Positions 1 to 9,883 of a stretch of DNA of 64,000 nucleotides are shown here, piece after piece (position 1 is the first letter of the stretch; each line of letters opens with the position of its first letter). The notes beneath the pieces are model-generated. The model had not been told where the DNA came from and did no database searches. It worked only from the letters and a program-made list of their open reading frames with translations. The DNA comes from an uncultured Collinsella sp. (GTDB lineage: Bacteria; Actinomycetota; Coriobacteriia; Coriobacteriales; Coriobacteriaceae): the NCBI GenBank assembly GCA_900768435.1, contig CAAGCW010000017.1, positions 1 through 64,000 on the forward strand, read 5' to 3'. The position numbers and the translations under genes were made by a program.

Positions 1-146
1 CTAGCCGAAACGCACCGAGCAGACTGAAGCCCACCGGCCGAATGGCCTGGCGTCAGCATGCCGCGATTCGGTCGCACGGAGAGCATTTCCCAGTTGACAA
101 AACTATAGGAACACCCCCCGTGGTGGTTTGGGCATGTGTGCATCGA

Positions 147-170
147 GTGGTATCTAAGTTGAGATACCAC
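147..170. promoter_or_regulatory. Inverted repeat upstream of glmS (candidate operator)
   Basis: Perfect 9-bp inverted repeat GTGGTATCT / AGATACCAC separated by 6 bp, followed by a further GGTAT half-site at 175-179. It lies about 30 bp upstream of a TACAAT -10-like hexamer (201-206), which sits inside a short palindrome (GAGTACAATACTC, 198-210). Position and symmetry suggest a regulator binding site controlling glmS. The half-site GTGGTAT loosely resembles operators of HutC/NagR-type GntR proteins, but that is inference. The rest of 1-280 shows no convincing gene. Confidence 0.45.
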
Positions 171-280
171 TTCTGGTATATCAGCTTGCGCTTGCGTGAG
201 TACAATACTCGAACGTTATACGTCTCAGCGCCCCCTGTGCGTGGACGTCTTGCAGTCACGCGAACGAAGGGATTTATCCT

Positions 281-2128
<1,848 letters not shown>

Positions 2129-2151
2129 TTGGTTCCGCCGTTCTAACGACC

Positions 2152-2192
2152 AAGGCCCGGCTCCGCGTCATCAGACGGAGCCGGGCCTTTTT
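2152..2192 (+). terminator. Rho-independent terminator of glmS
   Basis: Perfect 14-bp GC-rich stem (2152-2165 with 2176-2189), 10-nt loop and T-run at 2188-2192, placed 23 bp after the glmS stop. Confidence 0.93.
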
Positions 2193-2200
2193 GTACGGAG

Positions 2201-2240
2201 AAACCAGCACAAAGGTGCCTGTCCCCTTTGTGGTGGTTTT
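2201..2240. repeat. Palindromic repeat, CAAAGG family, copy 1
   Basis: Near-palindrome built as ACCAGCACAAAGG-TGCCTGTC-CCCTTTGTGGTGGT between glmS and the convergent GntR gene. An almost identical copy lies at 42364-42404, and three related copies with TGTGACAAAGGG arms lie at 11898-11924, 39877-39907 and 57400-57430. All are intergenic and close to stop codons. REP-like; the arms also give a T-run on either strand, so it may double as a terminator. Confidence 0.8.
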
Positions 2241-2246
2241 GGCAGG

Positions 2247-2978
2247 TTAGCGGAGCTTGCTGGTCTCGAAGTACTCGGGGAACTGGTCCAGAACTTCGGT
2301 TTGGTTGCGGAACATCATGTGCAGGTGCTTGCTGACCAAAAAGCTCGCTTCGATGGGGTCGCGACCGGCGATAGCGCGGCGAATCTGCTTGTGCTCGTTC
2401 ACGATGTCCTGATTGTCGAGAACCTGCGTGGCGGCGCGCAGCCAGCGGAAGCGCTCCAGGTCGGCATTGGTCTCTTCGAGCCACGACCATACGGTGCTGC
2501 GGCATGCGATGGTAAAGATCATGCGGTGCATGAGGTTGTCACTTAAAAAGAAGCCGATGCGGTCCTCTTCGGCCATGGCCTTTTCCTGCAGCGCGATGGC
2601 GCGGTCGAGTTGCTCGATGCCGGCCGAGGTGGCACGGGCGCAGCACTCCACAATCACCTGTTTTTCTAGGTGCTCGCGAATGTAGCAGGCGCTCTCGGCA
2701 AGGGTAAGGTTGATGGGCGAGACATAGGTGCCGCTTTGGGGCACGGTGCGCACCAGGCCCTCCTGCGCCAGACGCACCAACGCCTCGCGCACGGGGGTGC
2801 GCCCCATATCCAGGTCGTCGCAAAGCTGCTTAACGCCCAGCTTTTCGCCCGGCTTATAGTCCAGGTAGACGATTTTGCGTCGAATGGTGTGGTAGGACTG
2901 GTCCTGTAGGCTCGTTTCCTGCTCGCCGACGTGCATCGATTCTTCCATAGCGCCTCGCAACTGTTCTATCAAACTCAT
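2247..2978 (-). CDS. GntR-family transcriptional regulator, FadR/FCD subfamily
   Basis: DNA-binding repressor or activator of 243 residues. An N-terminal winged helix lies at about 27-95 (PGEKLGVKQLCDDLDMGRTP, then VREALVRLAQEGLV), and an all-helical FCD ligand domain fills about 100-240. It is transcribed divergently from the YeiH-type transporter gene (163 bp between starts), which is its most likely target. The ligand cannot be told from sequence. The start is uncertain: ATG at 2978 has no clear ribosome site, whereas ATG at 2948 is preceded by GCGAGG and ATG at 2936 is also possible; these would shorten the protein by 10 or 14 residues. Confidence 0.88.
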   Translation of the reverse strand: MSLIEQLRGAMEESMHVGEQETSLQDQSYHTIRRKIVYLDYKPGEKLGVKQLCDDLDMGRTPVREALVRLAQEGLVRTVPQSGTYVSPINLTLAESACYIREHLEKQVIVECCARATSAGIEQLDRAIALQEKAMAEEDRIGFFLSDNLMHRMIFTIACRSTVWSWLEETNADLERFRWLRAATQVLDNQDIVNEHKQIRRAIAGRDPIEASFLVSKHLHMMFRNQTEVLDQFPEYFETSKLR

Positions 2979-3141
2979 ATGTCAGTTGTTAATTATGCCG
3001 CGAATCAGCTCTCCGCGGAGGGTAATTCGGCTGTCGCCCGAGAACTATTGCGGCATCTTAGTCTGTATTTGCGCAAGGCTATGCCCAATGTTGCCGTATC
3101 ATAAGCCGTCGCAAACGTGAAAGAGAAAGAAGGAATCCCAT

Positions 3142-4176
3142 ATGCAACTGGCGAATATCGTACGCGAGCGCTGGAAGGGTGTCTTGTTCTGCCTGATCAT
3201 CGCTATCCCCGCAACGCTGCTCGGCAAACAGATTGAGGTGGTCGGTGGGCCGGTATTCGCCATCCTCTTTGGCATGGTTCTGGCGCTCGTCTTTCCCAAG
3301 AATCGCCGCGAACAGCTCGCCGCCGGTGTCACCTATACGTCTAAAAAAGTCTTGCAGTACGCGGTTATCCTGCTTGGCTTTGGCATGAACCTCTCCCAGA
3401 TTCTGTCCAAGGGCGCCCAGTCGCTACCGATTATCGTGGCGACAATCTCGACCTCGCTTGTCATCGCCTTCGTGCTCTGCCGCGTTATGAACGTGCCGGG
3501 CAAGATCGCGACGCTTGTGGGTGTGGGTTCGTCGATTTGCGGCGGTTCTGCCATCGCCGCGACCGCGCCCGTCATCGATGCCGACGATCGCGAGATTGCC
3601 CAGGCTATTTCGGTCATCTTCCTGTTTAACGTTATCGCGGCGCTCGTGTTTCCGACGCTCGGCGGTATGCTCGGGCTGACCAACGAGGGCTTTGGCTTGT
3701 TTGCCGGCACCGCCATCAACGACACCTCGTCCGTAACGGCTGCAGCGAGCGCTTGGGACAGCATGCATCCCGGCGCCAATGTGCTCGAGAGCGCCACGGT
3801 GGTCAAGCTCACCAGGACGCTGGCCATTATTCCCATCACGTTGGTCCTCGCATGCTGGCAGATGCATCTGGCGCGCAAGGCCGGCGGCGACGCCAAAAGC
3901 ACGTTCTCGCTTAAACGCGCGTTTCCCATGTTTGTGCTGTTCTTTGTGCTGGCGAGCGTAATCACCACGGTGCTTCAGCTTCCCGTGTCCATCACGGCGC
4001 CCATCAAGGAGCTGTCGAAGTTCTTTATCGTGATGGCCATGGCGGCTATTGGCTTTAATACCGATATCGTCGAGCTGGTCAAAAAGGGCGGCAAGCCCAT
4101 CGCGCTGGGCTTTTGCTGCTGGATTGGCATTGCGTGCATGAGTTTGGGAATGCAGCACGTGCTGGGAATCTGGTAG
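3142..4176 (+). CDS. YeiH/UPF0324 family putative sulfate-exporter-type membrane transporter
   Basis: Integral membrane protein of 344 residues with about ten predicted hydrophobic segments. It has hallmark family features: a glycine-rich LVGVGSSICGGSAIAATAPV segment and a GTAINDTSSV motif (both about residues 130-205). It belongs to the Cons_hypoth698 family (YeiH), often labelled putative sulfate exporter; the substrate is not experimentally settled for most members. The ribosome site AAGGA lies 6 bp before ATG. The gene is divergent from a GntR regulator and probably controlled by it. The following 270 bp contain a long hairpin, so co-transcription with the next gene is doubtful. Confidence 0.88.
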   Translation: MQLANIVRERWKGVLFCLIIAIPATLLGKQIEVVGGPVFAILFGMVLALVFPKNRREQLAAGVTYTSKKVLQYAVILLGFGMNLSQILSKGAQSLPIIVATISTSLVIAFVLCRVMNVPGKIATLVGVGSSICGGSAIAATAPVIDADDREIAQAISVIFLFNVIAALVFPTLGGMLGLTNEGFGLFAGTAINDTSSVTAAASAWDSMHPGANVLESATVVKLTRTLAIIPITLVLACWQMHLARKAGGDAKSTFSLKRAFPMFVLFFVLASVITTVLQLPVSITAPIKELSKFFIVMAMAAIGFNTDIVELVKKGGKPIALGFCCWIGIACMSLGMQHVLGIW

Positions 4177-4232
4177 AGGAGTAGCTTATTTGCGTGCTGG
4201 TTGCTGGTTGCTGGTGAGCGCAAGCCTGCGGT

Positions 4233-4302
4233 GGAGCGATAGGAGCTCTTGCGGGTATGGCTTGTCCGCAGGTTTATAAGTCCCGAAGAGCTCTTATCGC
4301 CC
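4233..4302. repeat. Long intergenic hairpin
   Basis: About 21-bp imperfect inverted repeat whose arms contain GCGATAGGAGCTCTT and AAGAGCTCTTATCGC, around a loop of about 26 nt. It lies between the YeiH-type transporter and the Fis-type regulator, next to short direct repeats GGTTGCT (about 4199-4214). It could be a terminator or attenuator, or a member of the hairpin elements scattered in this window. Confidence 0.65.
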
Positions 4303-4370
4303 CGCCAGGATGGCGATGCGGGGCAACACTTATACTCGCAGGACGGCGCTTTCTGCCCTATAGTGTTTGG

Positions 4371-4386
4371 TGAACAATATCGTTCA
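4371..4386. promoter_or_regulatory. TGAAC-N6-GTTCA palindrome upstream of Fis-type regulator
   Basis: Symmetric site TGAACAATATCGTTCA, flanked by GTTT and TGAAAC half-elements, 63 bp upstream of the regulator start at 4450. A plausible autoregulatory operator. Confidence 0.4.
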
Positions 4387-4449
4387 ATTTTGAAACACTC
4401 GGTCGTGCGACCGTCGGCGGATGCACGTCGCCGCGGACAGGGGCAAATC

Positions 4450-5667
4450 ATGAATAGCGATGCCAAGCTGAACATCTTGACCGAGGCCCTGGCTGCTGCC
4501 GGGGCCTCGGCATTGGCAATCGATGCGCGTGGGGACGTCGTGATTTCGACCATGAATGACGCGGCGCTTGAGCGGGATGTGGCGGCTTTTGTCGCTGAGC
4601 GCCTCGACCGTATAGGAGACGGCGCGCGTCTGGTTATGGGGCGCGCGGGTACGCGCCTGAGCCTGACCGTTCGCCCCACCGACAAAGAGGGTGGGGGCCT
4701 TTGGGTCGTCGTGGTCCGCGAGGTGCGCGGCGCCGCGGCACATGCGGGCATCGAGTGGCTCAACGCCGACGAAGTTGAGGCCCGCTACGAATCGAGCGCG
4801 TACGGCATCGTTGAGGGGGCGGCCTCGGTAGCTGCGCCGGTCGCCGAGAGCTACGCGCGCGGTGTGCCCCTTATGCTCGAGGGCGAGCTGGGAGCGGGTC
4901 AGATCGAGATCGCCAAGCGCCTCTATCTGGACGGTCCTTTTGCCGATCAACCCTTTGTTGCCGTTGCGCTCGATGAGCTCACCGATCGCGGTTGGCGCCA
5001 CGTGCTCAAAAGCGCCGAATCGCCGTTGTTCCAAACGGGGCTGACACTTTGCATTGCGGGCTGGAATGCGGTTGGCCCCCAGCGCCTTCGCGAGCTCGTT
5101 TCCACGATGGCCGACACCGCGTTGGCGACGCGCTGCCATGTGGTGCTGACGGCGAATGACATGCCGGGCGGCAGCGAAAGTGATCAAGCCGCCTTTGTGA
5201 CCGAGCGCTTCGCCTGTGCGGTGAGCGTGGCGCCGGCAATCGTCGAGCAGGGAGCCGCGTCGACGAAGGTTGCGCGCTATTTGGAATATCTCGCTGGTGC
5301 ATTTGGGACGGCAGCGCCCACGCTGTCTGCCGCGGCGACGAAGGCGCTCGATGCTTACCGCTGGCCGCGCAACTATCTGCAGCTCCGCGAGGTCTCGGAA
5401 CGACTGTATATATTGGTGGGGGCGGGCACGGTGGACCGCGCTGTGGCGGAGGAAGTGCTCGCCCAAGAGGACGTGATTAAGACCGCAACCTTTGGCGCCC
5501 CGACACTCGAAAGCGACCTGTATATCCTGCGACCGCTGGCCGATACCGAGCGAGATATCGCGCATCTGGTTGTAGATCATCTCCACGGCAACCGAACCCG
5601 TGCGGCGGAGGTGCTGGGCATAAGCCGAACAACGCTGTGGCGCTTACTGAAGGACGATGACCGTTGA
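4450..5667 (+). CDS. Fis-type HTH regulator with degenerate NtrC-like AAA+ domain
   Basis: Start chosen at ATG 4450, preceded by AGGGG; 405 residues. The C-terminus (about 364-402) is a classic Fis/HTH_8 domain (HGNRTRAAEVLGISRTTLWR), as in sigma-54 activators. The centre (about 125-345) is arranged like their AAA+ core, but the Walker A position reads GELGAGQIEIA (145-155) with no Lys, and the Walker B position reads TLCIAGWNAVG with no Asp-Glu pair; no GAFTGA loop is visible. It is therefore unlikely to hydrolyse ATP or to activate sigma-54. The N-terminus (1-110) is a possible sensor domain that I do not recognise. It probably works as a conventional DNA-binding regulator with unknown targets. 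Confidence 0.72.
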   Translation: MNSDAKLNILTEALAAAGASALAIDARGDVVISTMNDAALERDVAAFVAERLDRIGDGARLVMGRAGTRLSLTVRPTDKEGGGLWVVVVREVRGAAAHAGIEWLNADEVEARYESSAYGIVEGAASVAAPVAESYARGVPLMLEGELGAGQIEIAKRLYLDGPFADQPFVAVALDELTDRGWRHVLKSAESPLFQTGLTLCIAGWNAVGPQRLRELVSTMADTALATRCHVVLTANDMPGGSESDQAAFVTERFACAVSVAPAIVEQGAASTKVARYLEYLAGAFGTAAPTLSAAATKALDAYRWPRNYLQLREVSERLYILVGAGTVDRAVAEEVLAQEDVIKTATFGAPTLESDLYILRPLADTERDIAHLVVDHLHGNRTRAAEVLGISRTTLWRLLKDDDR

Positions 5668-5751
5668 GCGAGGCGCCCGTGACCGCGCGCGACGCGTGTG
5701 CTACAGTCCAAAGCGTTATTGTTTCGATTTGGTTACGGCGTGCGGGGGCGT

Positions 5752-6327
5752 ATGGCTGAGACTACAAAACCGAGCCGCAGAAGGCGGAGCGCCGCGCCGG
5801 TTAACCGACGCACAACATCGGTGACGTGGGGCAAACACGCCTCGGGGTTTGACGGCTCGTTCAAGCGCACTAAATACGGCTATCCTTCGACAGGTGCCCG
5901 CTTGGCAATGCAGGCAGAGTCCTCGCTGTGGGACCGCAAACGCGTGGTGGGCTCAAAGCTCAAGCACGACGGCACGCTCGGCTACATCAGCCGCGGGGCG
6001 GCTCGTCGCAGCGGACTCAATCCGGCTGGTTGGCATCGTTATGTTCCGATCGCGGTCGTCGTTGCAGTGGTCGTCATCGCGCTCGCAGCGCTTGGCTACG
6101 CCGGCGGCGGCGCCAACTTGGACGCAGTGTTTAAATCGCCCGAGCTCGCGCATGCAGGCACAGAAGTTGTCGAGGGCGCTCAGACCCAGACGGGCGTCGC
6201 GCCCCAGCGCGGTATCGTTGCGGCGGCCTCCACCATCGCCGACGCTCAAAAGGACGAGGGTGAACAGGGCGACGGCGCCGAAACGACTCAAAAGAACGAA
6301 ACGACGACAACTCTACCGGCAAGATAA
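5752..6327 (+). CDS. Hypothetical single-pass membrane protein
   Basis: 191 residues from ATG 5752 (GGGGG lies 4 bp upstream). The N-terminal 95 residues are strongly basic (KPSRRRRSAAPVNRR near the start). One transmembrane helix is at about 97-117 (YVPIAVVVAVVVIALAALGY). The tail of about 70 residues is polar and low in complexity, rich in Gln, Thr and acidic residues. The charge pattern suggests a cytoplasmic basic N-terminus and an external tail. It begins 84 bp after the Fis-type regulator on the same strand and could be co-transcribed. I do not recognise a family. Confidence 0.6.
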   Translation: MAETTKPSRRRRSAAPVNRRTTSVTWGKHASGFDGSFKRTKYGYPSTGARLAMQAESSLWDRKRVVGSKLKHDGTLGYISRGAARRSGLNPAGWHRYVPIAVVVAVVVIALAALGYAGGGANLDAVFKSPELAHAGTEVVEGAQTQTGVAPQRGIVAAASTIADAQKDEGEQGDGAETTQKNETTTTLPAR

Positions 6328-6340
6328 GTTGCGAGCGGGT

Positions 6341-6362
6341 CCGCCGTTCGTTAGAACGGCGG
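6341..6362. terminator. Short GC-rich hairpin between convergent genes
   Basis: Perfect 9-bp stem CCGCCGTTC / GAACGGCGG with a 4-nt loop, between the stops of the membrane protein and the nitroreductase. The T-tract is weak, so terminator function is tentative. Confidence 0.5.
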
Positions 6363-6368
6363 AACTAA

Positions 6369-6890
6369 TTACTTTACATACACCACGTTGTCGCGGCGCG
6401 GCTTTGCCTCGGGTAGCGTGTCCTCGGCATAGCCCAGAATGCAGTGACCGACACCGCGCAGGCTGCCGTCGGCGGGCAGGCCCCAGCTGGCCAGCAGCTC
6501 CAGGCCCTCGGGCGAGTCAAAGACCTCATGCGCGCGGTGAATCCAGCACGAATCGACACCCAGTGCATAGGCGGCGTTGAGCAAGTTGCCCATGGCGAGC
6601 GAGCCGTCTTCCAGATGCGTGGGCACGCTGCGGTCAACCAGCACCACCACAACGGTCTTGGCGCCATAGAAGGGGTCGCCGTTGCTGCCCATGACCTGGG
6701 CGTTGAGCTGTGAGAGACGCTCGACGGTCGCGGGGTCGGTGACGGCGACAAACGTCACCGGCTGGCGGCCCATGCCGCTTGGTGCATATTGGCCGGCTTC
6801 GATAATACGTGCAAGCTTTTCGGCCTCGACGGGACGATCGCTGTATTTGCGGCAGCTGCGGCGGTGGATGAGCGCTTCGATAGTCTCCAT
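6369..6890 (-). CDS. Nitroreductase family FMN oxidoreductase
   Basis: 173 residues from ATG 6890, preceded by AAGGAG. The typical N-terminal FMN-binding segment is present (IHRRSCRKYSDRPVEAEKL), then APSGMGRQP, LGVDSCWIHRA and a C-terminal GYAEDT region. Family members reduce nitro compounds, quinones or flavins with NAD(P)H as homodimers; the substrate here is unknown. Upstream in-frame codons to 6986 exist, but they lack a ribosome site and the homology begins at METIEALIHRR. Its 3' end faces the membrane-protein gene. A second family member lies at 38993. Confidence 0.9.
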   Translation of the reverse strand: METIEALIHRRSCRKYSDRPVEAEKLARIIEAGQYAPSGMGRQPVTFVAVTDPATVERLSQLNAQVMGSNGDPFYGAKTVVVVLVDRSVPTHLEDGSLAMGNLLNAAYALGVDSCWIHRAHEVFDSPEGLELLASWGLPADGSLRGVGHCILGYAEDTLPEAKPRRDNVVYVK

Positions 6891-7184
6891 GGTGTCTCCT
6901 TGTAGTGACGTTGCAGATGCCCCGTTCATACCCGTCGGGCTCAAACGATAGACGGTCAATTGCCCGGCCAAAAGGATAGATTCCAATTGGGAAAGTAGGT
7001 TTGCATAAAAATACCTTCAGAATGTGACAAACAAATGGGATGGTTAAACGTTTTATCCCGTCTACCCTGCGGTTTTTTACCACTTGCCTAAATGACGAAC
7101 GCATAACCTCTGATAAAGGTTTTACTAAAGGAGTACCAGCGTTTATCAATGCGCCGTGGTGGCGCCGGGCCAGGAGGTAACATC

Positions 7185-7475
7185 ATGTTCCAGGCTGGAG
7201 ATGTCGTCGAGACCGACTTCGAAGGATTTCTGAAGCTGCTGCGTTCCAAGACGCGCGCTTTTGTGACGATTGACGATCACGAGTACTACATCACGCACAC
7301 CGATGGCTATTGGCGTGTTCAGGATTGCGAGGCCCTCAACGACAAGGGCCACTTTACTGACTGCTCCGAGCTGGTCAATACGGTCTGCGAGGTCGTCGAG
7401 CTGCCGTGGATTGCCGGCAAGAGCCTGCATGACAGCTTCTCGGGCGCTACGGTCTATGAGGCCGTCGCCGCTTAA
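7185..7475 (+). CDS. Small conserved-looking protein of unknown function
   Basis: 96 residues starting at ATG 7185, chosen because a near-perfect AGGAGGT lies 6 bp upstream; this implies strong translation. Composition is acidic with no signal peptide or membrane segment. It begins MFQAGDVVETDFEGFLKLLR and contains a DDHEYYITHTDGYWRVQD stretch that looks like a compact beta-rich domain. A good terminator follows, so it is monocistronic. I recognise no family. The 294 bp upstream (6891-7184) are relatively AT-rich and must hold its promoter, but I cannot pin down the hexamers. Confidence 0.8.
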   Translation: MFQAGDVVETDFEGFLKLLRSKTRAFVTIDDHEYYITHTDGYWRVQDCEALNDKGHFTDCSELVNTVCEVVELPWIAGKSLHDSFSGATVYEAVAA

Positions 7476-7501
7476 CGGGCAATAAAACCCGATTTTCACG
7501 T

Positions 7502-7538
7502 GACCGCTGGCGCTGCCCCCCGCGCCGGCGGTCTTTTT
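7502..7538 (+). terminator. Rho-independent terminator
   Basis: 12-bp stem GACCGCTGGCGC / GCGCCGGCGGTC with an 8-nt loop and TTTTT run, 27 bp after the small gene. Confidence 0.9.
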
Positions 7539-7581
7539 CTGCCGATAGGCCATAAAAGTGCAAGCATTTGCGGAGAGCCTG

Positions 7582-7643
7582 TTGACGATAGTCAAAACTC
7601 GGACTAATCTAGAGATACAAAATTGGTCAAAAATCGGACAATC
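7582..7643 (+). promoter_or_regulatory. Promoter and twin direct-repeat operators of the marR-ABC operon
   Basis: -35 TTGACG (7582-7587), exact 17-bp spacer, -10 TAATCT (7605-7610). Two direct repeats, GTCAAAACTCGGACTAATC (7591-7609) and GTCAAAAATCGGACAATC (7626-7643), start 35 bp apart. The first covers the -10 and the second lies just downstream. They are candidate MarR binding sites giving autorepression. Confidence 0.65.
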
Positions 7644-7657
7644 GAATGGTGGGATAG

Positions 7658-8158
7658 ATGAATAGTGCGGTTACGCTGGTCGACTTCGACCGGTTGCTCA
7701 ATGGACTCGACCATATCTATTCGGAGTTCTCGCGCGCCTGCGGTCTTTCGGACTGCGCTTACTGGATGCTCGTCGATACCAGCACGGCGGGCGGCAGTAT
7801 TGCCGTAAGCCGCCTGACGAGCGAATGGTTCTACAGCAAGCAGACCATCAACTCGGCCATTAAAACCTTGACGGCGCGGGACTTTGCAACGTTGGAGTTT
7901 GCCGAAGGCAGCCGTAAGAACAAGGTTGTGCGTTTGACCGAAGCGGGCATGCGGTTTGCCGAGCGTTATGCGCTGCCGGCACTCAAGGCCGAGCAGCGAG
8001 CCTTTGGCGCGCTTGAGCCGTGTGAGCAACGCGAAATCATGCGCCTAATCGGAAAATTTTCCCATGCGCTCGGCGATGAATGTGATGCCTTTAAGCAGCA
8101 TATCGCTGCCGAGAGCCAGGCCGAGAATCAAGGTGAGGGGGAGTCGTGCGACTCTTAA
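7658..8158 (+). CDS. MarR-family transcriptional regulator of the downstream exporter
   Basis: 166-residue winged-helix protein. The recognition region is around SRLTSEWFYSKQTINSAIKT (about 52-71), followed by the wing (GSRKNKVVRLTEAGM) and the usual helical dimerisation ends. It is the first gene of a tight operon: its TAA overlaps the ATG at 8158, and an alternative GTG start of the ABC gene at 8146 overlaps it by 13 bp. MarR proteins usually repress efflux genes until a ligand binds. The paired direct repeats over its promoter fit autoregulation. The ribosome site is GGTGGG just before the ATG. Confidence 0.92.
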   Translation: MNSAVTLVDFDRLLNGLDHIYSEFSRACGLSDCAYWMLVDTSTAGGSIAVSRLTSEWFYSKQTINSAIKTLTARDFATLEFAEGSRKNKVVRLTEAGMRFAERYALPALKAEQRAFGALEPCEQREIMRLIGKFSHALGDECDAFKQHIAAESQAENQGEGESCDS

Positions 8159-9882
8159 TGAGGTTTATGAAGCCGTATCGCAGGCTTGTCGCGGTGACGT
8201 TGTTGGTGCTGCTAATCGACAACGTCGGCACACTGCTGGTACCCACGATGTTGGCGAACATGGTCAACACTGGTATCACCACGGGCGATGTCGACTACAT
8301 TTTGCGTAACGGTCTCTACATGCTTATCGCGACCGGCATGGCCAGCGGCGGCGCGGTGTTGGGCTGCTATCTTTCGGCGCGCCTGGCCGCCAACGTGGCC
8401 TGCGATATCCGCAATGCCGTCTACGACAAGTCGCTCGAGCTGTCTGCCAGTGACTTTGAGCGCTTTGGCACGGGTTCGATGATCACGCGCTCGCTCAACG
8501 ACATCAACGTGATTCAGCAGGCGATTCTGCAGACCATTCAGCTGGTGCTGCCGGTGCCGTTCCTGGCGGTGGCAGGCATCATCTGCGCCTGGCTCATCGA
8601 TCCGGCCATGGGCATGCTTCTGGGCGTCGTGGTTGCGATCGTGCTGGTTGCGGCGGTCTTTACGGTTGCCAACGCGGCTCCGATTTTTATGCGCTTGCAG
8701 AGCTTTATCGACCGCATGAACGTGGTGCTGCGCGAAAACATCGTGGGCGTGCGCGTCATCCGTGCGTTTAACAAGGAGCGTCGTGAGGAACAGCGCCTGG
8801 ACGAGGTGTTTAGCGACTACGCCGCCAACGCCATCAAAGTCAACCATCTGTTTGTGGGCCTCGACAGCTCCACCTTCTTTCTGATGAATATCGCCGAGGT
8901 GGCGGTACTGTGGGTGGGCGGCAACCGCGTGGGCGCCCACGCCATGCAGATCGCGAGCATCTCGGCGGTGCTGGAGTACGCGCTTCTGATCCTGTTCTTT
9001 GTGATGATGGCCCAGATGGTGGTGCTGACGCTTCCGCGTGCCGCCGCATGTCTGAACCGCGCACAGCAGGTGCTGGAGATTAAGCCGAGCATCGTCGATG
9101 GCCAGCGTACGCTCGATGCGGCCGCGTCCGACTCAAAGGACGGGGCCGATGCGGTCGCTGAGTTCGATCACATGTCGTTTCGTTTTGACGATGCCGACGA
9201 GGACACCCTGTGCGACCTGAGCTTTGCCTGTCGTCGCGGGCAGACCACCGCGATCGTGGGCTCGACCGGTTCGGGTAAGTCGACGGTGGCAAAGCTCTTG
9301 CTGCGTTTTCACGATGCCACGAAGGGCGCCATTCGCCTGGACGGTGTTGACCTGCGCGACCTTTCGCAAGACGAGATTCGCGGGCGCATTGCCTATGTGC
9401 CGCAGAAGGCGTGGCTGTTCTCGGGCACCGTGGCAAGCAATCTGCGCTTTGGCAACGAGGACGCGACCGAGGCGGACATGCTTCATGCGCTGCAGGTTGC
9501 CCAGAGCACCTTTGTGCTCGATCAACCGCAGGGGCTCGATACCCCGGTTGCCCAGGGCGGTACGAACTTCTCGGGTGGTCAGCGCCAGCGCCTGGCCATT
9601 GCTCGCGCGCTCATGAAGCGCGCCGACCTGTATATCTTCGACGACAGTTTTTCGGCCCTGGACTTTAAGACCGATGCGGCCCTGCGCCATGCGCTGCAGG
9701 ACGAGACGCGCGACGCCGCGGTGCTCATCATCGCGCAGCGCATCTCGACGATTCTGCACGCCGACCAGATTGTCGTGCTCAAGGATGGCGAGGTCGTGGG
9801 CTTGGGCACGCACGAGGAACTTATAGAAACCTGCGAGGTGTACCGCGCCATCGCGGAATCGCAAATGAAGGGAGGTGAGTAG
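8146..9882 (+). CDS. Heterodimeric ABC exporter, subunit with degenerate ATPase site (pair 1)
   Basis: 578 residues: a six-helix transmembrane domain (about 1-310), then a nucleotide-binding domain. Walker A is GSTGSGKST (about 371), the signature FSGGQRQR (about 475) is intact, but Walker B ends IFDDSFSALD with Asp in place of the catalytic Glu, and the switch His is Gln (IIAQRIS). This is the pattern of the non-hydrolysing half of TM287/288-type exporters; its partner is the next gene. The GTG start at 8146 has a strong GAGGGGGAG site; ATG 8158 is an alternative. Exports an unknown drug, lipid or peptide under MarR control. Confidence 0.93.
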   Translation: MRLLMRFMKPYRRLVAVTLLVLLIDNVGTLLVPTMLANMVNTGITTGDVDYILRNGLYMLIATGMASGGAVLGCYLSARLAANVACDIRNAVYDKSLELSASDFERFGTGSMITRSLNDINVIQQAILQTIQLVLPVPFLAVAGIICAWLIDPAMGMLLGVVVAIVLVAAVFTVANAAPIFMRLQSFIDRMNVVLRENIVGVRVIRAFNKERREEQRLDEVFSDYAANAIKVNHLFVGLDSSTFFLMNIAEVAVLWVGGNRVGAHAMQIASISAVLEYALLILFFVMMAQMVVLTLPRAAACLNRAQQVLEIKPSIVDGQRTLDAAASDSKDGADAVAEFDHMSFRFDDADEDTLCDLSFACRRGQTTAIVGSTGSGKSTVAKLLLRFHDATKGAIRLDGVDLRDLSQDEIRGRIAYVPQKAWLFSGTVASNLRFGNEDATEADMLHALQVAQSTFVLDQPQGLDTPVAQGGTNFSGGQRQRLAIARALMKRADLYIFDDSFSALDFKTDAALRHALQDETRDAAVLIIAQRISTILHADQIVVLKDGEVVGLGTHEELIETCEVYRAIAESQMKGGE

Positions 9883-9883
9883 C

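Noticed and set aside
211..280. glmS ribozyme or riboswitch
   Set aside because: The leader is too short and lacks the ribozyme core; regulation looks like a protein operator instead.
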